Source: Geothrix sp. 21YS21S-2 (GTDB lineage Bacteria; Acidobacteriota; Holophagae; Holophagales; Holophagaceae). From it: a DNA stretch of 64,000 bases. The stretch's first letter is position 1, and every line of letters begins with the position of its first letter. Position numbers and translations under genes: made by a program. The stretch lies in assembly GCF_030846775.1 (NCBI RefSeq), contig NZ_CP132910.1, forward strand, positions 1,274,001-1,338,000, written 5' to 3'. This document shows, piece after piece, positions 39,938 through 48,315 of the stretch. The notes under the pieces were generated by a model. The model saw nothing but the letters and a program-made list of their open reading frames with translations, searched no databases and had not been told where the DNA came from.

Positions 39938-40678
39938 ATGATGAGAATGGTCGTCGCAAACTGGAAGATGAACCACCTGCGCAGGGACGCCGAGGCCTTC
40001 TGCGCCGCGCTCCTGGCCTCCTACAAGCCCGTGGACGGCGTCGTCGCCGCCATCGCCCCGCCCTTCCCCCTCCTCCCCGTGGTGAGCCGGCTCGTGGCCG
40101 GGAGCGCGGTGCGGGTCTACGCCCAGAACGCCCACGCCGAGGCCAAGGGCGCCTACACCGGCGAGGTCTCCATGGCCATGGTCATGGACGCCGGCTGCAC
40201 CGGCGTGCTCCTGGGCCACAGCGAGCGCCGCCAGTACAACGGCGAGACCGAGGCCACCCTCCTGCCCAAGCTCAAGGCCGCCGCGGCCCAGGGCCTCCTG
40301 CCCATGCTCTGCGTGGGCGAGACCCTCGCCCAGCGGGACGCGGACCAGACCCTCGACGTCCTGCGCGGCCAGCTGTCCATCCTGGCCCAGGCCCCCGAAG
40401 GCCCCCTCGCCGTGGCCTACGAGCCCGTGTGGGCCATCGGCACCGGCCGCGTGGCCACGGTGGAGCAGATCGCCGAGGTGCACGCCTTCATCCGCAAGGA
40501 GCTGGTCACCCTCATGGGCGGGGCCGGCGGGGACGTGCCCATCCTCTACGGCGGCAGCGTCACCCCCGACAACTTCCCGGAGATCCTCAAGGTCCCCCAC
40601 GTGGCCGGCGGCCTGGTGGGCGGCGCCAGCCTTGACCCTGCCAAGTTCCTCAAGCTGCTGGAGATCGCGGCCCTATAA
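39938..40678 (+). CDS. tpiA: Triosephosphate isomerase
   Basis: A 246-residue TIM barrel enzyme that interconverts dihydroxyacetone phosphate and glyceraldehyde 3-phosphate. The active-site residues are in place: Lys in NWKMN, His in GHSERR and Glu in AYEPVWAIGTG; the phosphate loop ILYGGSV and the closing GGLVGGASLD are normal. Two start codons follow each other closely (39938 and 39941). The end overlaps the convergent zinc-ribbon gene by six bases. Confidence 0.97.
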   Translation: MMRMVVANWKMNHLRRDAEAFCAALLASYKPVDGVVAAIAPPFPLLPVVSRLVAGSAVRVYAQNAHAEAKGAYTGEVSMAMVMDAGCTGVLLGHSERRQYNGETEATLLPKLKAAAAQGLLPMLCVGETLAQRDADQTLDVLRGQLSILAQAPEGPLAVAYEPVWAIGTGRVATVEQIAEVHAFIRKELVTLMGGAGGDVPILYGGSVTPDNFPEILKVPHVAGGLVGGASLDPAKFLKLLEIAAL

Positions 40679-41392
40679 CCAGCGGGAGAGGCCGAACAGG
40701 CCCCGGACGACCGCCTCCAGCCCCGGGCTGCTGAAGCCGTGGGCCTCGCCGGCGTCGGCCATGAGGATGCTCCTGGGGGCCTCGGGGGCGCTGTTCCGGC
40801 GCTTCTCCTCCAGGTCCCGGATCTCGCGCTCCCGGTTCTTGTCCAGGCCGCCGGCCTCGATGAACGCCAGCACCCGGCGCAGCTCGTCCCGGTCGAACCA
40901 GAGGCCGTGGTCCTTGCACGCGTCCAGGATCACCCCGGAGTTGCGGGCGTAGTTGACCCGGTTCATGAACTTCCCGCACAGGGCGCAGGGGCGGTAGCGG
41001 ATCTCCTCGGCCTGGATGGGCCCCCGGGGCCCCTCCCCGGGCAGGGCGCCCAGCACGCCGCCCCGCTCCTCCCGGCCTCCGGCGATGCGCTCGAACTCCT
41101 TCTGGGCCACCCAGACCCCGCCGCAGGCGTTGCAGGAGTCCAGGTGCGCGTCCCCTACGGAAGTATGGACAAGCTTGGCCTTGCAGGCCGGGCAGGCCAG
41201 GTCGGTGAGGGCGGCCTCGTGGCGAGTGACCTGGGCGCCGCACCGGGAGCAGTGCGCGGCGTGCACCGAGACCATGCCCAGGCACCGGGGGCAGGCGACG
41301 GTGGCCAGCTGGCTCCGGCAGTAGGGGCACTGGACGTCGTTCTCCCCCACGGCGGCCCCGCAGGATCGGCAGTTCAGGGTCGCTGCTTCCAT
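40673..41392 (-). CDS. Multi-zinc-ribbon protein of unknown function
   Basis: A 239-residue protein starting MEAATLNCRSCGAAV, with at least five CxxC-type pairs in the first 130 residues (CRSC, CPYC, CPRC, CSRC, CPAC, CNAC) and another in RPCALCGKFMNRVNY. The CNACGGVWV block looks like the TFIIB-type zinc ribbon (zf-TFIIB), and the CKDHGLWFDRDEL block repeats that type. The C-terminal part is charged and then hydrophobic. The start at 41392 follows GAGGA. It is divergent from the DAHP synthase gene, with about 90 bases between starts. Function unknown; RNA or metal binding is possible. Confidence 0.7.
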   Translation of the reverse strand: MEAATLNCRSCGAAVGENDVQCPYCRSQLATVACPRCLGMVSVHAAHCSRCGAQVTRHEAALTDLACPACKAKLVHTSVGDAHLDSCNACGGVWVAQKEFERIAGGREERGGVLGALPGEGPRGPIQAEEIRYRPCALCGKFMNRVNYARNSGVILDACKDHGLWFDRDELRRVLAFIEAGGLDKNREREIRDLEEKRRNSAPEAPRSILMADAGEAHGFSSPGLEAVVRGLFGLSRWL

Positions 41393-41483
41393 GATCAGTC
41401 CTCGTGGTTCCAGGATGCCCCGTGCCGCCATGCGCATCAAGACAGGTTATATCCGACCCGTTAAGATGGGATTGGAGGCAACG

Positions 41484-42518
41484 ATGCTCATCCTCATGGA
41501 GCAGGGCGCGACGGCGGAACAGGTGCGGATCGTCATGGCCGTCCTGGAAGGGGCCGGGGTGCGGGCCTACGTCCAGGACTCGCCCGCGGCCACCAGCATC
41601 CTGGCCCCCAACGCCTCCCGGGTCCTCAAGACCGACCGCATCGAGCCCCTGGAGGGGGTGAGCCGGGTGGTGCCCATCACCTCCCCCTTCAAGCTGGCCT
41701 CGGCCGACGCCGCCCCGGGCCGCACCATCGTGGACGTGCGGGGCGTCAAGGTGGGCGGCCGCGGACTGGCCCTCATGGCCGGCCCCTGCGGCGTGGAGAG
41801 CCGCGAGCAACTGTTCACCGTGGCGCGCTACGTCGCCGAGAGCGGCACGCGGCTCCTGCGCGCCGGGGCCCACAAGCCGCGCACCAGCCCCTACGCCTTC
41901 CAGGGCCTGGGCCAGGAGGGCCTGGAGCTGCTGATCGAGGCCCGGCGGGAGTTCGACCTGGGCATCGTCACCGAGGCCACGGAAGTGGAGACCTTCGACG
42001 CCGTGGAACGCGTGGCCGACCTGGTGCAGATCGGCGCCCGAAACATGCAGAACTTCGCCCTCCTCAAGCGCGCCGGCCGTTCCGGAAAGCCGGTCCTCCT
42101 CAAGCGCGGCCCGGCCGCGACCCTGGAGGAGTGGCTCTTCGCAGCCGAGTACGTCCTGAGCGAAGGCAACCGCAACGTCATCCTCTGCGAGCGCGGCATC
42201 CGCACCTGGAGCGCCCACGCCCGCAACACCCTGGACGTCTCGGTCATCCCCGCCGCCAAGGCCCTCACCCACCTCCCCGTCATCGCCGACCCCAGCCACG
42301 CCACGGGCCGCCGGGACCTGGTGATCCCCTGCGCCCGGGCCGCCGTGGCCGCCGGCGCCGACGGGATCATCGTGGAGACCCACTGCCAGCCCTCCCAGGC
42401 CCTCAGCGACGGCCCCCAGGCGCTGCTGCCGCTGGATTTCATGCAGATGGCCGTGCAGGTCACGGCCATCCGGGAGCTGCTGGTGAAGGATACGGCCGGA
42501 GCCACCTTCTGCTTCTAG
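41484..42518 (+). CDS. aroF: 3-deoxy-7-phosphoheptulonate (DAHP) synthase, type I-beta
   Basis: This enzyme makes DAHP from phosphoenolpyruvate and erythrose 4-phosphate, the entry to aromatic amino acid synthesis. The 344-residue protein has an N-terminal ferredoxin-like domain (1-75: MLILMEQGATAEQVRIV), which in this class gives feedback control, and a TIM barrel with AGPCGVES, RAGAHKPRTSPYAFQG, IGARNMQNF, VLLKRG and ADPSHATGRR. The start ATG 41484 follows GGAGGCAACG. No other aro genes are nearby. Confidence 0.94.
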   Translation: MLILMEQGATAEQVRIVMAVLEGAGVRAYVQDSPAATSILAPNASRVLKTDRIEPLEGVSRVVPITSPFKLASADAAPGRTIVDVRGVKVGGRGLALMAGPCGVESREQLFTVARYVAESGTRLLRAGAHKPRTSPYAFQGLGQEGLELLIEARREFDLGIVTEATEVETFDAVERVADLVQIGARNMQNFALLKRAGRSGKPVLLKRGPAATLEEWLFAAEYVLSEGNRNVILCERGIRTWSAHARNTLDVSVIPAAKALTHLPVIADPSHATGRRDLVIPCARAAVAAGADGIIVETHCQPSQALSDGPQALLPLDFMQMAVQVTAIRELLVKDTAGATFCF

Positions 42519-42597
42519 GGAAAAAACCGCATAAACCACTCAAAGCCCCCTTCCGTAGACAAGCGACTTGGCGACCTGTCTGCGAAGGAGGCAATGA

Positions 42598-43554
42598 ATG
42601 CATGACCTGAATATCAGAAAATACTTCAGCCTCAGGCTCGCGACGGCATGGGGACTGGTCCTGCTGGCCGGGTGCGGCGGAGGGGGCGCGGGCGGCGCCC
42701 AGGCCCAGCCTGGGCCGCCGGTCTACGACCTCCTGTTCGACGGCCAGAATCCCGACGGCTCCCGCCTGCTCTACCGGGTGGGCCTGGACGGCGGCGCGCC
42801 GCAGGTGCTCGGCGCGGGGTACGAGGGCAACCGCCCCCATGCGCGGGCGGACGGGAAGAGCCTGGTCTACACCAGCTTCGGAACCGCGGAAATGCCGTCC
42901 CAGATCATGCTCGTCGAGGATTTGGCCAAACCCGCGGTACGGCTCTCGACCAACGGATCGGTGGTCGAACGGGAGGCCGTATGGTCTCCGGACGGCTCGC
43001 GCATCGCCTTCCACTCCCGGTTCGATGACGACGCCGGCGACATCTTCACCGCCCGAGTCGTCGGCCGGACCCTGGAGGACCCGCGCAACCTCACGCCCCA
43101 TCAGCCCGGGAACGCCCTGGTGGACGGGGACGTCACCCCGGCCTGGTCCCCGGACGGCACCCGCATCGCCTTCACGTCCTACCGGGCGGGCAGCCCCGCC
43201 CTCTGGGTGATGAACGCCGACGGCACCCAGGCGCGGCAGCTCACGCCCACCGACACCAGCCACAGCGACTACTTCCCCACCTGGTCGCCGGACGGGACCC
43301 TGATCGCCTTCCAGCGCAGCGACCCCACCCGCTCCCGCATCGGGATCGTGCCGGTCAGCGGCGGGAGCCCGGGCTTCTGGGACTTCGAGGGCAGGGCCTA
43401 TTCGCCTTCCTGGTCGCCCGACGGGAAATGGATCGCCTTCAGCGGGCTGGTGGACGGGGAATACGACATCCACCTGGTCAACCCGGAGGGCACCGGCCTG
43501 AGGCGGCTGGCCAGGGCGGGCGCGGACCTGGGACCAGCCTGGATCCGGCGCTAG
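42598..43554 (+). CDS. TolB-like beta-propeller lipoprotein
   Basis: A 318-residue lipoprotein (LLAG-C, Cys near 25, followed by a Gly-rich stretch) made of WD40-like PD40 repeats. The repeat core W-S-P-D-G occurs four times or more (AVWSPDGSRIAFHS, PAWSPDGTRIAFTS, PTWSPDGTLIAFQR, PSWSPDGKWIAFS). Such TolB-type propellers sit in the periplasm or outer membrane and bind proteins or sugars. The start follows GAAGGAGGCA. No tol-pal genes are near it, so it is probably not TolB itself. Role unknown. Confidence 0.8.
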   Translation: MHDLNIRKYFSLRLATAWGLVLLAGCGGGGAGGAQAQPGPPVYDLLFDGQNPDGSRLLYRVGLDGGAPQVLGAGYEGNRPHARADGKSLVYTSFGTAEMPSQIMLVEDLAKPAVRLSTNGSVVEREAVWSPDGSRIAFHSRFDDDAGDIFTARVVGRTLEDPRNLTPHQPGNALVDGDVTPAWSPDGTRIAFTSYRAGSPALWVMNADGTQARQLTPTDTSHSDYFPTWSPDGTLIAFQRSDPTRSRIGIVPVSGGSPGFWDFEGRAYSPSWSPDGKWIAFSGLVDGEYDIHLVNPEGTGLRRLARAGADLGPAWIRR

Positions 43555-43960
43555 ACGAAGGGGCGCGGCCCCCACCGCCCGGGTGGGCGATGGCACGATG
43601 GACGTGGTCATGGCCAACTGGGCCCTGGGATTTGAGGAAGGCCAACGACCTGGCATTCCGTCCGATTTCCAGCACCCGCGGGCTGGCCGGCGGGACTTTT
43701 GCGGTCGGCGTCCCGGCTGCGGGATGACGATCCAGGACCTGCCCTTCATATGAGGCAACCTCGCGGGTGAAATCTGCCGGTGCGGAGTCGATGGTCCTGC
43801 CCGGTTCGGCCTTGGGGACCAGGGCGGCATGGCAGGGCTTGGGCAGGAATGCGAGCCATCGATTCCCAGGTTCCCCGGAGCCCTTGACAGAATGCCTGGG
43901 CAGGCCATTTTCACTAATTATTTATTGCCGTGCCCTGGGTCATCACGTTTTGGAGGAACC
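43555..43960. other. Intergenic region before the lectin gene
   Basis: I see no gene. Just after the propeller gene, GGGGC-GC-GGCCCC could be a weak terminator. The last 100 bases become AT-rich. TTGACA occurs at 43884-43889, but no good -10 lies at the right distance. Confidence 0.4.
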
Positions 43961-44479
43961 ATGAAATTCAGACCATTAAGTCACCTATTCCTGGACATAG
44001 GGTTATTGAGCGCACCATTCGTTGCATTTTGTGGAGATGTCGTTGTGCTTAGGCCTGGCCAAAAGACATGGGGTTTCGATGTGCATAACGGCAAAAATGA
44101 TGTTCATTTTCATAATTCAAAAGTTCATGTAGATGAAGGAATAGACCTGATTGCAAGGAGTGCAAATATCAGAAGCCGCAAATTTTATACCTTAGCCGTC
44201 ATTTTCAGGTTGGAACATAGTAATGTCAGGAAATTCGGCGTCAGGAGGGTCAGGATGAATGAAGAATGTTTTATGGTAATGCAAACTGATGGCAATTTAT
44301 GTATTTATGCCAAAAATAATGGGTTTGTCTGGAACTCGGGCAGCCAAGGGAGAGACTGCAGTTTGGTCCTGGAAGACAATGGCAATCTCTCAATTAAAGA
44401 TGGTAATGGCATACGTGTGTGGATGGACAGGCGGAGATTTGACGAGCAGAGTATTCCAAGTATTGGAGACAGATATTAA
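43961..44479 (+). CDS. B-lectin-like (GNA type) secreted protein on an AT-rich island
   Basis: A 172-residue protein with a hydrophobic N-terminal signal region (about 8-24) and a C-terminal half like a bulb-type mannose-binding lectin: CFMVMQTDGNLCIYAKN (105-118), where QTDGNLCIY fits QxDxNxVxY with Cys in place of Val, then VWNSG and a second copy LEDNGNLSIKDGNG. The start ATG 43961 follows GGAGGAACC. The gene is visibly AT-rich (about 40-45% G+C by eye) compared with neighbours near 68-70%, and uses A/T-ending codons freely. It was probably acquired by transfer. Such domains occur in bacteriocins and adhesins; the role here is unknown. Confidence 0.65.
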   Translation: MKFRPLSHLFLDIGLLSAPFVAFCGDVVVLRPGQKTWGFDVHNGKNDVHFHNSKVHVDEGIDLIARSANIRSRKFYTLAVIFRLEHSNVRKFGVRRVRMNEECFMVMQTDGNLCIYAKNNGFVWNSGSQGRDCSLVLEDNGNLSIKDGNGIRVWMDRRRFDEQSIPSIGDRY

Positions 44480-44822
44480 GCCCCACCTCGATCCCTGAAC
44501 CTGAAATGAACGGGTGCGCCGTTGGGCTTGGCCATTGGCACCCAAGGCGTGGCTCCGGGGTGTCCCGCTGCGCCTTGGGCAGGTCGATGCCGGCACCGTA
44601 GGCGCCGGAAGCAGTCCAAGGTCCTCCACCCCCCGCGTTCGGATCGCCTCGAAGCCGTTCCTGCCCGGGGAAAGCCCTGCCAGGCAGGCCGCCATCCCAT
44701 TCCCAATCGGGATCCCATCCGGGCGCTTGGGAGGTGCCCGCCCAAGTCCTGGCTGAGCCGGGTGTGCATGGCAGGAATCTTGCTGCCGCATACCTGAAGG
44801 CAGGGTTTGCCCAGGAGTTCCC
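44480..44822. other. Intergenic region after the lectin gene
   Basis: No gene is supported here. Composition returns to GC-rich. Several short overlapping reading frames on both strands show no family motif; the region may be decayed coding DNA. Confidence 0.3.
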
Positions 44823-45320
44823 ATGACCATCACCTCCGTCGGTTCCAGCGACTCCCAGAGCCTGGGCAGCATCATCCTCCAGTCCCTCGTGGCGGGCAGC
44901 TCCAGCAGCCACAACTCCAACACGTCCTCCGGCGGCCTCTACGACCTGCTGAACCTGTCCTCCGCCTCCCAGAGCCTGGCCAAGGCGCCGGCGGCGGTGA
45001 CCCAGGCCATGAACGACCTTTTCAGCACCCAGAAGGACGTCGCCGGCGACATGGCGACCCTCAAGGGCTACTTCAAGGACAACCCCGGCAGCCTCACCAC
45101 CCTCCTGGGCGCCCTCCAGGGCGGCACCAGCACCTACGGATCCTCCGGACTCACGTCCGATTCGGCCCTCATGGCGGCCCTGGCCAAGGCCAAGGCGGGC
45201 GGGACCGACACCTCCTCGGTCATCAGCGCCCTCATGGGCGCCCGGCAGGATTCGCTCCTGGACTACATCGGCGGCACTTCCAGTGCCTCGGACTCGAACC
45301 TGATGTCCGTTCTGGGCTGA
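44823..45320 (+). CDS. Ser/Gly-rich protein of unknown function
   Basis: A 165-residue protein I do not recognise. It has no clear signal peptide or membrane segment. Ser, Gly, Ala and Leu dominate; low-complexity Ser stretches occur near 25-36, and a more ordered helical part lies at about 50-100 (SLAKAPAAVTQAMNDLFSTQ). The start follows CAGGAG. It is followed after about 85 bases by the DUF1003 gene. Codon use is normal for this genome, so it is likely a real gene, but the function cannot be read from it. Confidence 0.55.
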   Translation: MTITSVGSSDSQSLGSIILQSLVAGSSSSHNSNTSSGGLYDLLNLSSASQSLAKAPAAVTQAMNDLFSTQKDVAGDMATLKGYFKDNPGSLTTLLGALQGGTSTYGSSGLTSDSALMAALAKAKAGGTDTSSVISALMGARQDSLLDYIGGTSSASDSNLMSVLG

Positions 45321-45406
45321 CCGCCCCCCATGCCTGACGCCGCCCGGGGGGACGGCGGAGGGCATGGGCCTCTATACTCGGGAAGGAAACGATCCCGAGG
45401 CTGCCC

Positions 45407-45901
45407 ATGAATGACAGGAAAAAGGGCCCGGCGGCCCAGTACCGCCACGATCACCCCCCGGTGCGCAACATCAACGAGGTGGCCGCCCAGTCCATGACCC
45501 TGGGCCAGCGGGTCGCCGACAGGGTCGCGACGGCGGTGGGGAGCTGGCCGTTCATCATCGTGCAGAGCCTCCTGCTCTGCGTCTGGATGGCGGTCAACAT
45601 CTACCTGGCGTACATGATGCGCACCCACCCGGGCTTCCTGAAGGCCTGGGACCCCTACCCCTTCATCCTCCTGAACCTGGTGCTCAGCTTCCAGGCCGCG
45701 TACACGGGGCCGGTGGTGATGATGAGCCAGAACCGCCAGAACGAGAAGGACCGCCTGGCGGCGCAGAACGACTACGAGATCAACAAGAAGGCGGAGGAGG
45801 AGATCGAGGTGATCCTCAAGCACCTGGTGCACCAGGACAACCTCATCCTCGAAGCCACGAACCGCATCGAGGAGCTGCAGAAGGCGCTGCTTTCGAAGTG
45901 A
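45407..45901 (+). CDS. DUF1003 family membrane protein
   Basis: A 164-residue protein with the DUF1003 pattern: RVADRVATAVGSWPFIIVQS, then two membrane helices (about 46-68 and 83-103) around DPYPFILLNLVLS, and MMSQNRQNEKDR. A C-terminal charged helix (about 110-164) follows. DUF1003 proteins are small inner-membrane proteins of unknown function. Only one base separates its stop from the convergent S9 peptidase gene. Confidence 0.88.
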   Translation: MNDRKKGPAAQYRHDHPPVRNINEVAAQSMTLGQRVADRVATAVGSWPFIIVQSLLLCVWMAVNIYLAYMMRTHPGFLKAWDPYPFILLNLVLSFQAAYTGPVVMMSQNRQNEKDRLAAQNDYEINKKAEEEIEVILKHLVHQDNLILEATNRIEELQKALLSK

Positions 45902-45902
45902 G

Positions 45903-48305
45903 CTACTTCGCGTTCTTCACGTGGCGGTCGAACCAGTCCACGGTCTCCCAGAGCGTGTGCTCCACGGACTCCCGGGCCTGGTAGCCGTGGCTCTCGAAGG
46001 GGAGCATGACGACCCGCGCGGTGGCGCCCAGGCCCCGCAGCGCCTCGAAGAGCCGCTCGGTCTGGTAGGGCACCGTGCCGGGGTTCTGGTCCATCTCGCC
46101 GTGGATGAGGAGGAGGGGCTTCTTGACCTTGTCGGCGTTCCACAGGGGGCTGATCTTCAGGTAGGTGTCCCTGGCCTGCCACAGGGTGCGGCGCTCGTTC
46201 TGGAACCCGAAGGGGCGGATGGTGTGGTTGTAGGCGCCGCTGCGCGCCACGCCGGCCCGGAACAGCTCCGAGTGCGCCATGAAGTTGGCGGTCATGAGCG
46301 CGCCGTGGCTGTGGCCGGCGACGCCCACGCGGTTCCGGTCCGTCCAGCCCAGCTCCACGGCCTTGTCGATGGCGGCCTTGGCGCTGGCCTCGTCCTGCTC
46401 CAGGAAGGTGTCGTAGGCGGTCTTCGGGTCGCCCACCACGGGCATGGCGGCGTCCATGAGGACGGCGTAGCCCTGCAGGGCCAGGAAGACGGCGGAGGCG
46501 CCCGAGATCCAGGTGAAGCGCTGGTCGCTGCCCGAGACCTGGCCGGCGGCGCCGGCGGCCGCGTAGTCCAGGGGGTAGGCCCAGAGGATGGTGGGCAGAG
46601 GGGTGCCGGGCTTCGCGCCGGGCGGGAGGTAGAGGGTGAAGGAGAGATCGACCCCGTCGGCGCGCTTGTACTTCACGAGACGCTTCCGGATCGCCGCGAG
46701 CTCGGGCACCGGGTTCGCGAAGCGGGTGCAGGGCGCGCTCGCGGAGGCGAAGGCCGCCTCGCCCTCGGCGGCCTTCACGCGCCTGCCCAGGGTGCGCACC
46801 TGGAGGTTGGGGTAGTCCGTGGGGGACTCCCGCTGGGTGAGGAACCGCCCGGCCTTGACGTCCAGCCAGGTCAGGAACCGCTCGAAGGAAACCCGGTCGC
46901 AGCGGAAGAGCCGCTCCGTGCGCAGGGTGGCCAGGTCCAGCCGGTCCAGGAAGGGCCGGTCCCCGTCCGGGGAGGCGCCCGCGCCCTGGAGATGGATGGC
47001 GCCGTCCACCACCTGGATGACGGGATGGCCGCTGGGCAGGGCCCGGTACACGGGGGAGCCGGGGGCGCGGTAGCGCTCGTCGGAGCTCAGGTCCCACAGC
47101 AGCTTCGTGCCGCCCCGGCGCTCCAGGATCCAGGTGCGGGTCCAGTGGAGGTCCTCGTCGTAGTCGGAGAGGAGGGCGCGGCGCCCGTCCACCAACCAGG
47201 CCAGGCCGGCGAACCGGGCCCGGGTGCGGGCCAGCTCCACGGGCGCGGCGCCGGGGGCCTCCGCCAGGACCCGGTCCCGGAATTCGGCCTTGGCGGCGGG
47301 ATTGCCCCCGTCCAGGGCCTCCACCCAGGTCAGGGTGGCGGGTTCAGTGGGAATCCAGGCGAAGTGGCGCCGGCCCACGGGGACGCCGTGGATGGGCACC
47401 TGCTCGGCCAGGGGCAGGCTGGCGACGGTCTCCAGCACCCTGCCCTGCAGGTCCCACACCTCCACGTCCCGGGGGAACCGGGAGCAGTCGCGGATGACGG
47501 AGTAGGGCCGGTGGAGGCGGCTCACCAGGAGCCGCGCGCCGTCCGGGGAAGGCCCGGCGAGTTCGATGACGCCGGGGCGCCCCACGGGACGGGCCGGGCC
47601 GCCCGCGGCGGGGACCACCTGGAGCTGGCTGGTGGTGTAGTGGTCGAAGAGGTCCATGTCCACGGGCGTCTTCAGCACGTCGCGGGTCTCGTAGGTGCTG
47701 GATGCCACCACGAGCCCCGTGGTGCTCTGGATGCGGGGCTCGGGGGCCTTGGCTCCGGGGTCGGGCGCGGGACCGCGGTTTTCCGGCACGGCCTTCACCA
47801 GGAGGGCCTCCCCGCCGGGCATCCAGGTGAAGGCGCCGCCCAGGGCGGGGTTGAGCCGGAGCCCGTCCACGCGGCGCACCGCGCCGGTGGCGGCCTCGCC
47901 CAGCCACAGTTCCACGGCGGTGGCCGTCTCCCGCGTGAACGCGAAGCGGGTGCCGGAGGGATTCCAGCTGGGCATGCCGGCCCGGGCCCCGGGGGGCAGG
48001 TCGACCTTCACTTCGGTTCCGGTCCCCAGGTCCTTGAGGGTGTAGGCCACGTAGTAGAACGTGTAGCTGCGCTCGGCGTTGGAGCGCGGGTTCACGCGCA
48101 CGCCGGCGAGCTTGACCAAGGGTTCGGAGATGACGGCGATGGACGGATAGGCCTCCCGGTTCACCAGGAGGACCTTGTCCCTGGCCGGACTCACCAGGGC
48201 CGACGGCGGCAGGGGCGCGTCGAGGACCTTGCGGATCGCCGGGGGCGCGGCGTGGTAGCCCTCCGCCAGGAGCGGAAGGGCCAGGAGGAGGGCTGCCAGT
48301 CGCAT
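45903..48305 (-). CDS. S9 family serine peptidase (S9D glutamyl-endopeptidase type)
   Basis: An 800-residue exported peptidase with a signal peptide (MRLAALLLALPLLAEG), an N-terminal beta-propeller of about 500 residues and a C-terminal alpha/beta hydrolase domain. The catalytic Ser is in GHSHGA, the Asp in GEMDQNPGT and the His in FESHGYQ. The block ARSGAYNHTIRPFGFQNE and the ending are like the S9D (plant CGEP) subfamily, which cuts after Glu. It lies first in a run of three large exported peptidases on this strand, only 10 bases from the M16 gene. Confidence 0.88.
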   Translation of the reverse strand: MRLAALLLALPLLAEGYHAAPPAIRKVLDAPLPPSALVSPARDKVLLVNREAYPSIAVISEPLVKLAGVRVNPRSNAERSYTFYYVAYTLKDLGTGTEVKVDLPPGARAGMPSWNPSGTRFAFTRETATAVELWLGEAATGAVRRVDGLRLNPALGGAFTWMPGGEALLVKAVPENRGPAPDPGAKAPEPRIQSTTGLVVASSTYETRDVLKTPVDMDLFDHYTTSQLQVVPAAGGPARPVGRPGVIELAGPSPDGARLLVSRLHRPYSVIRDCSRFPRDVEVWDLQGRVLETVASLPLAEQVPIHGVPVGRRHFAWIPTEPATLTWVEALDGGNPAAKAEFRDRVLAEAPGAAPVELARTRARFAGLAWLVDGRRALLSDYDEDLHWTRTWILERRGGTKLLWDLSSDERYRAPGSPVYRALPSGHPVIQVVDGAIHLQGAGASPDGDRPFLDRLDLATLRTERLFRCDRVSFERFLTWLDVKAGRFLTQRESPTDYPNLQVRTLGRRVKAAEGEAAFASASAPCTRFANPVPELAAIRKRLVKYKRADGVDLSFTLYLPPGAKPGTPLPTILWAYPLDYAAAGAAGQVSGSDQRFTWISGASAVFLALQGYAVLMDAAMPVVGDPKTAYDTFLEQDEASAKAAIDKAVELGWTDRNRVGVAGHSHGALMTANFMAHSELFRAGVARSGAYNHTIRPFGFQNERRTLWQARDTYLKISPLWNADKVKKPLLLIHGEMDQNPGTVPYQTERLFEALRGLGATARVVMLPFESHGYQARESVEHTLWETVDWFDRHVKNAK

Positions 48306-48315
48306 GGGTGCTCCG

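Noticed and set aside
43884-43920. Promoter for the lectin gene using TTGACA at 43884
   Set aside because: No acceptable -10 box occurs at 15-19 bases; AT-rich DNA makes chance matches likely.
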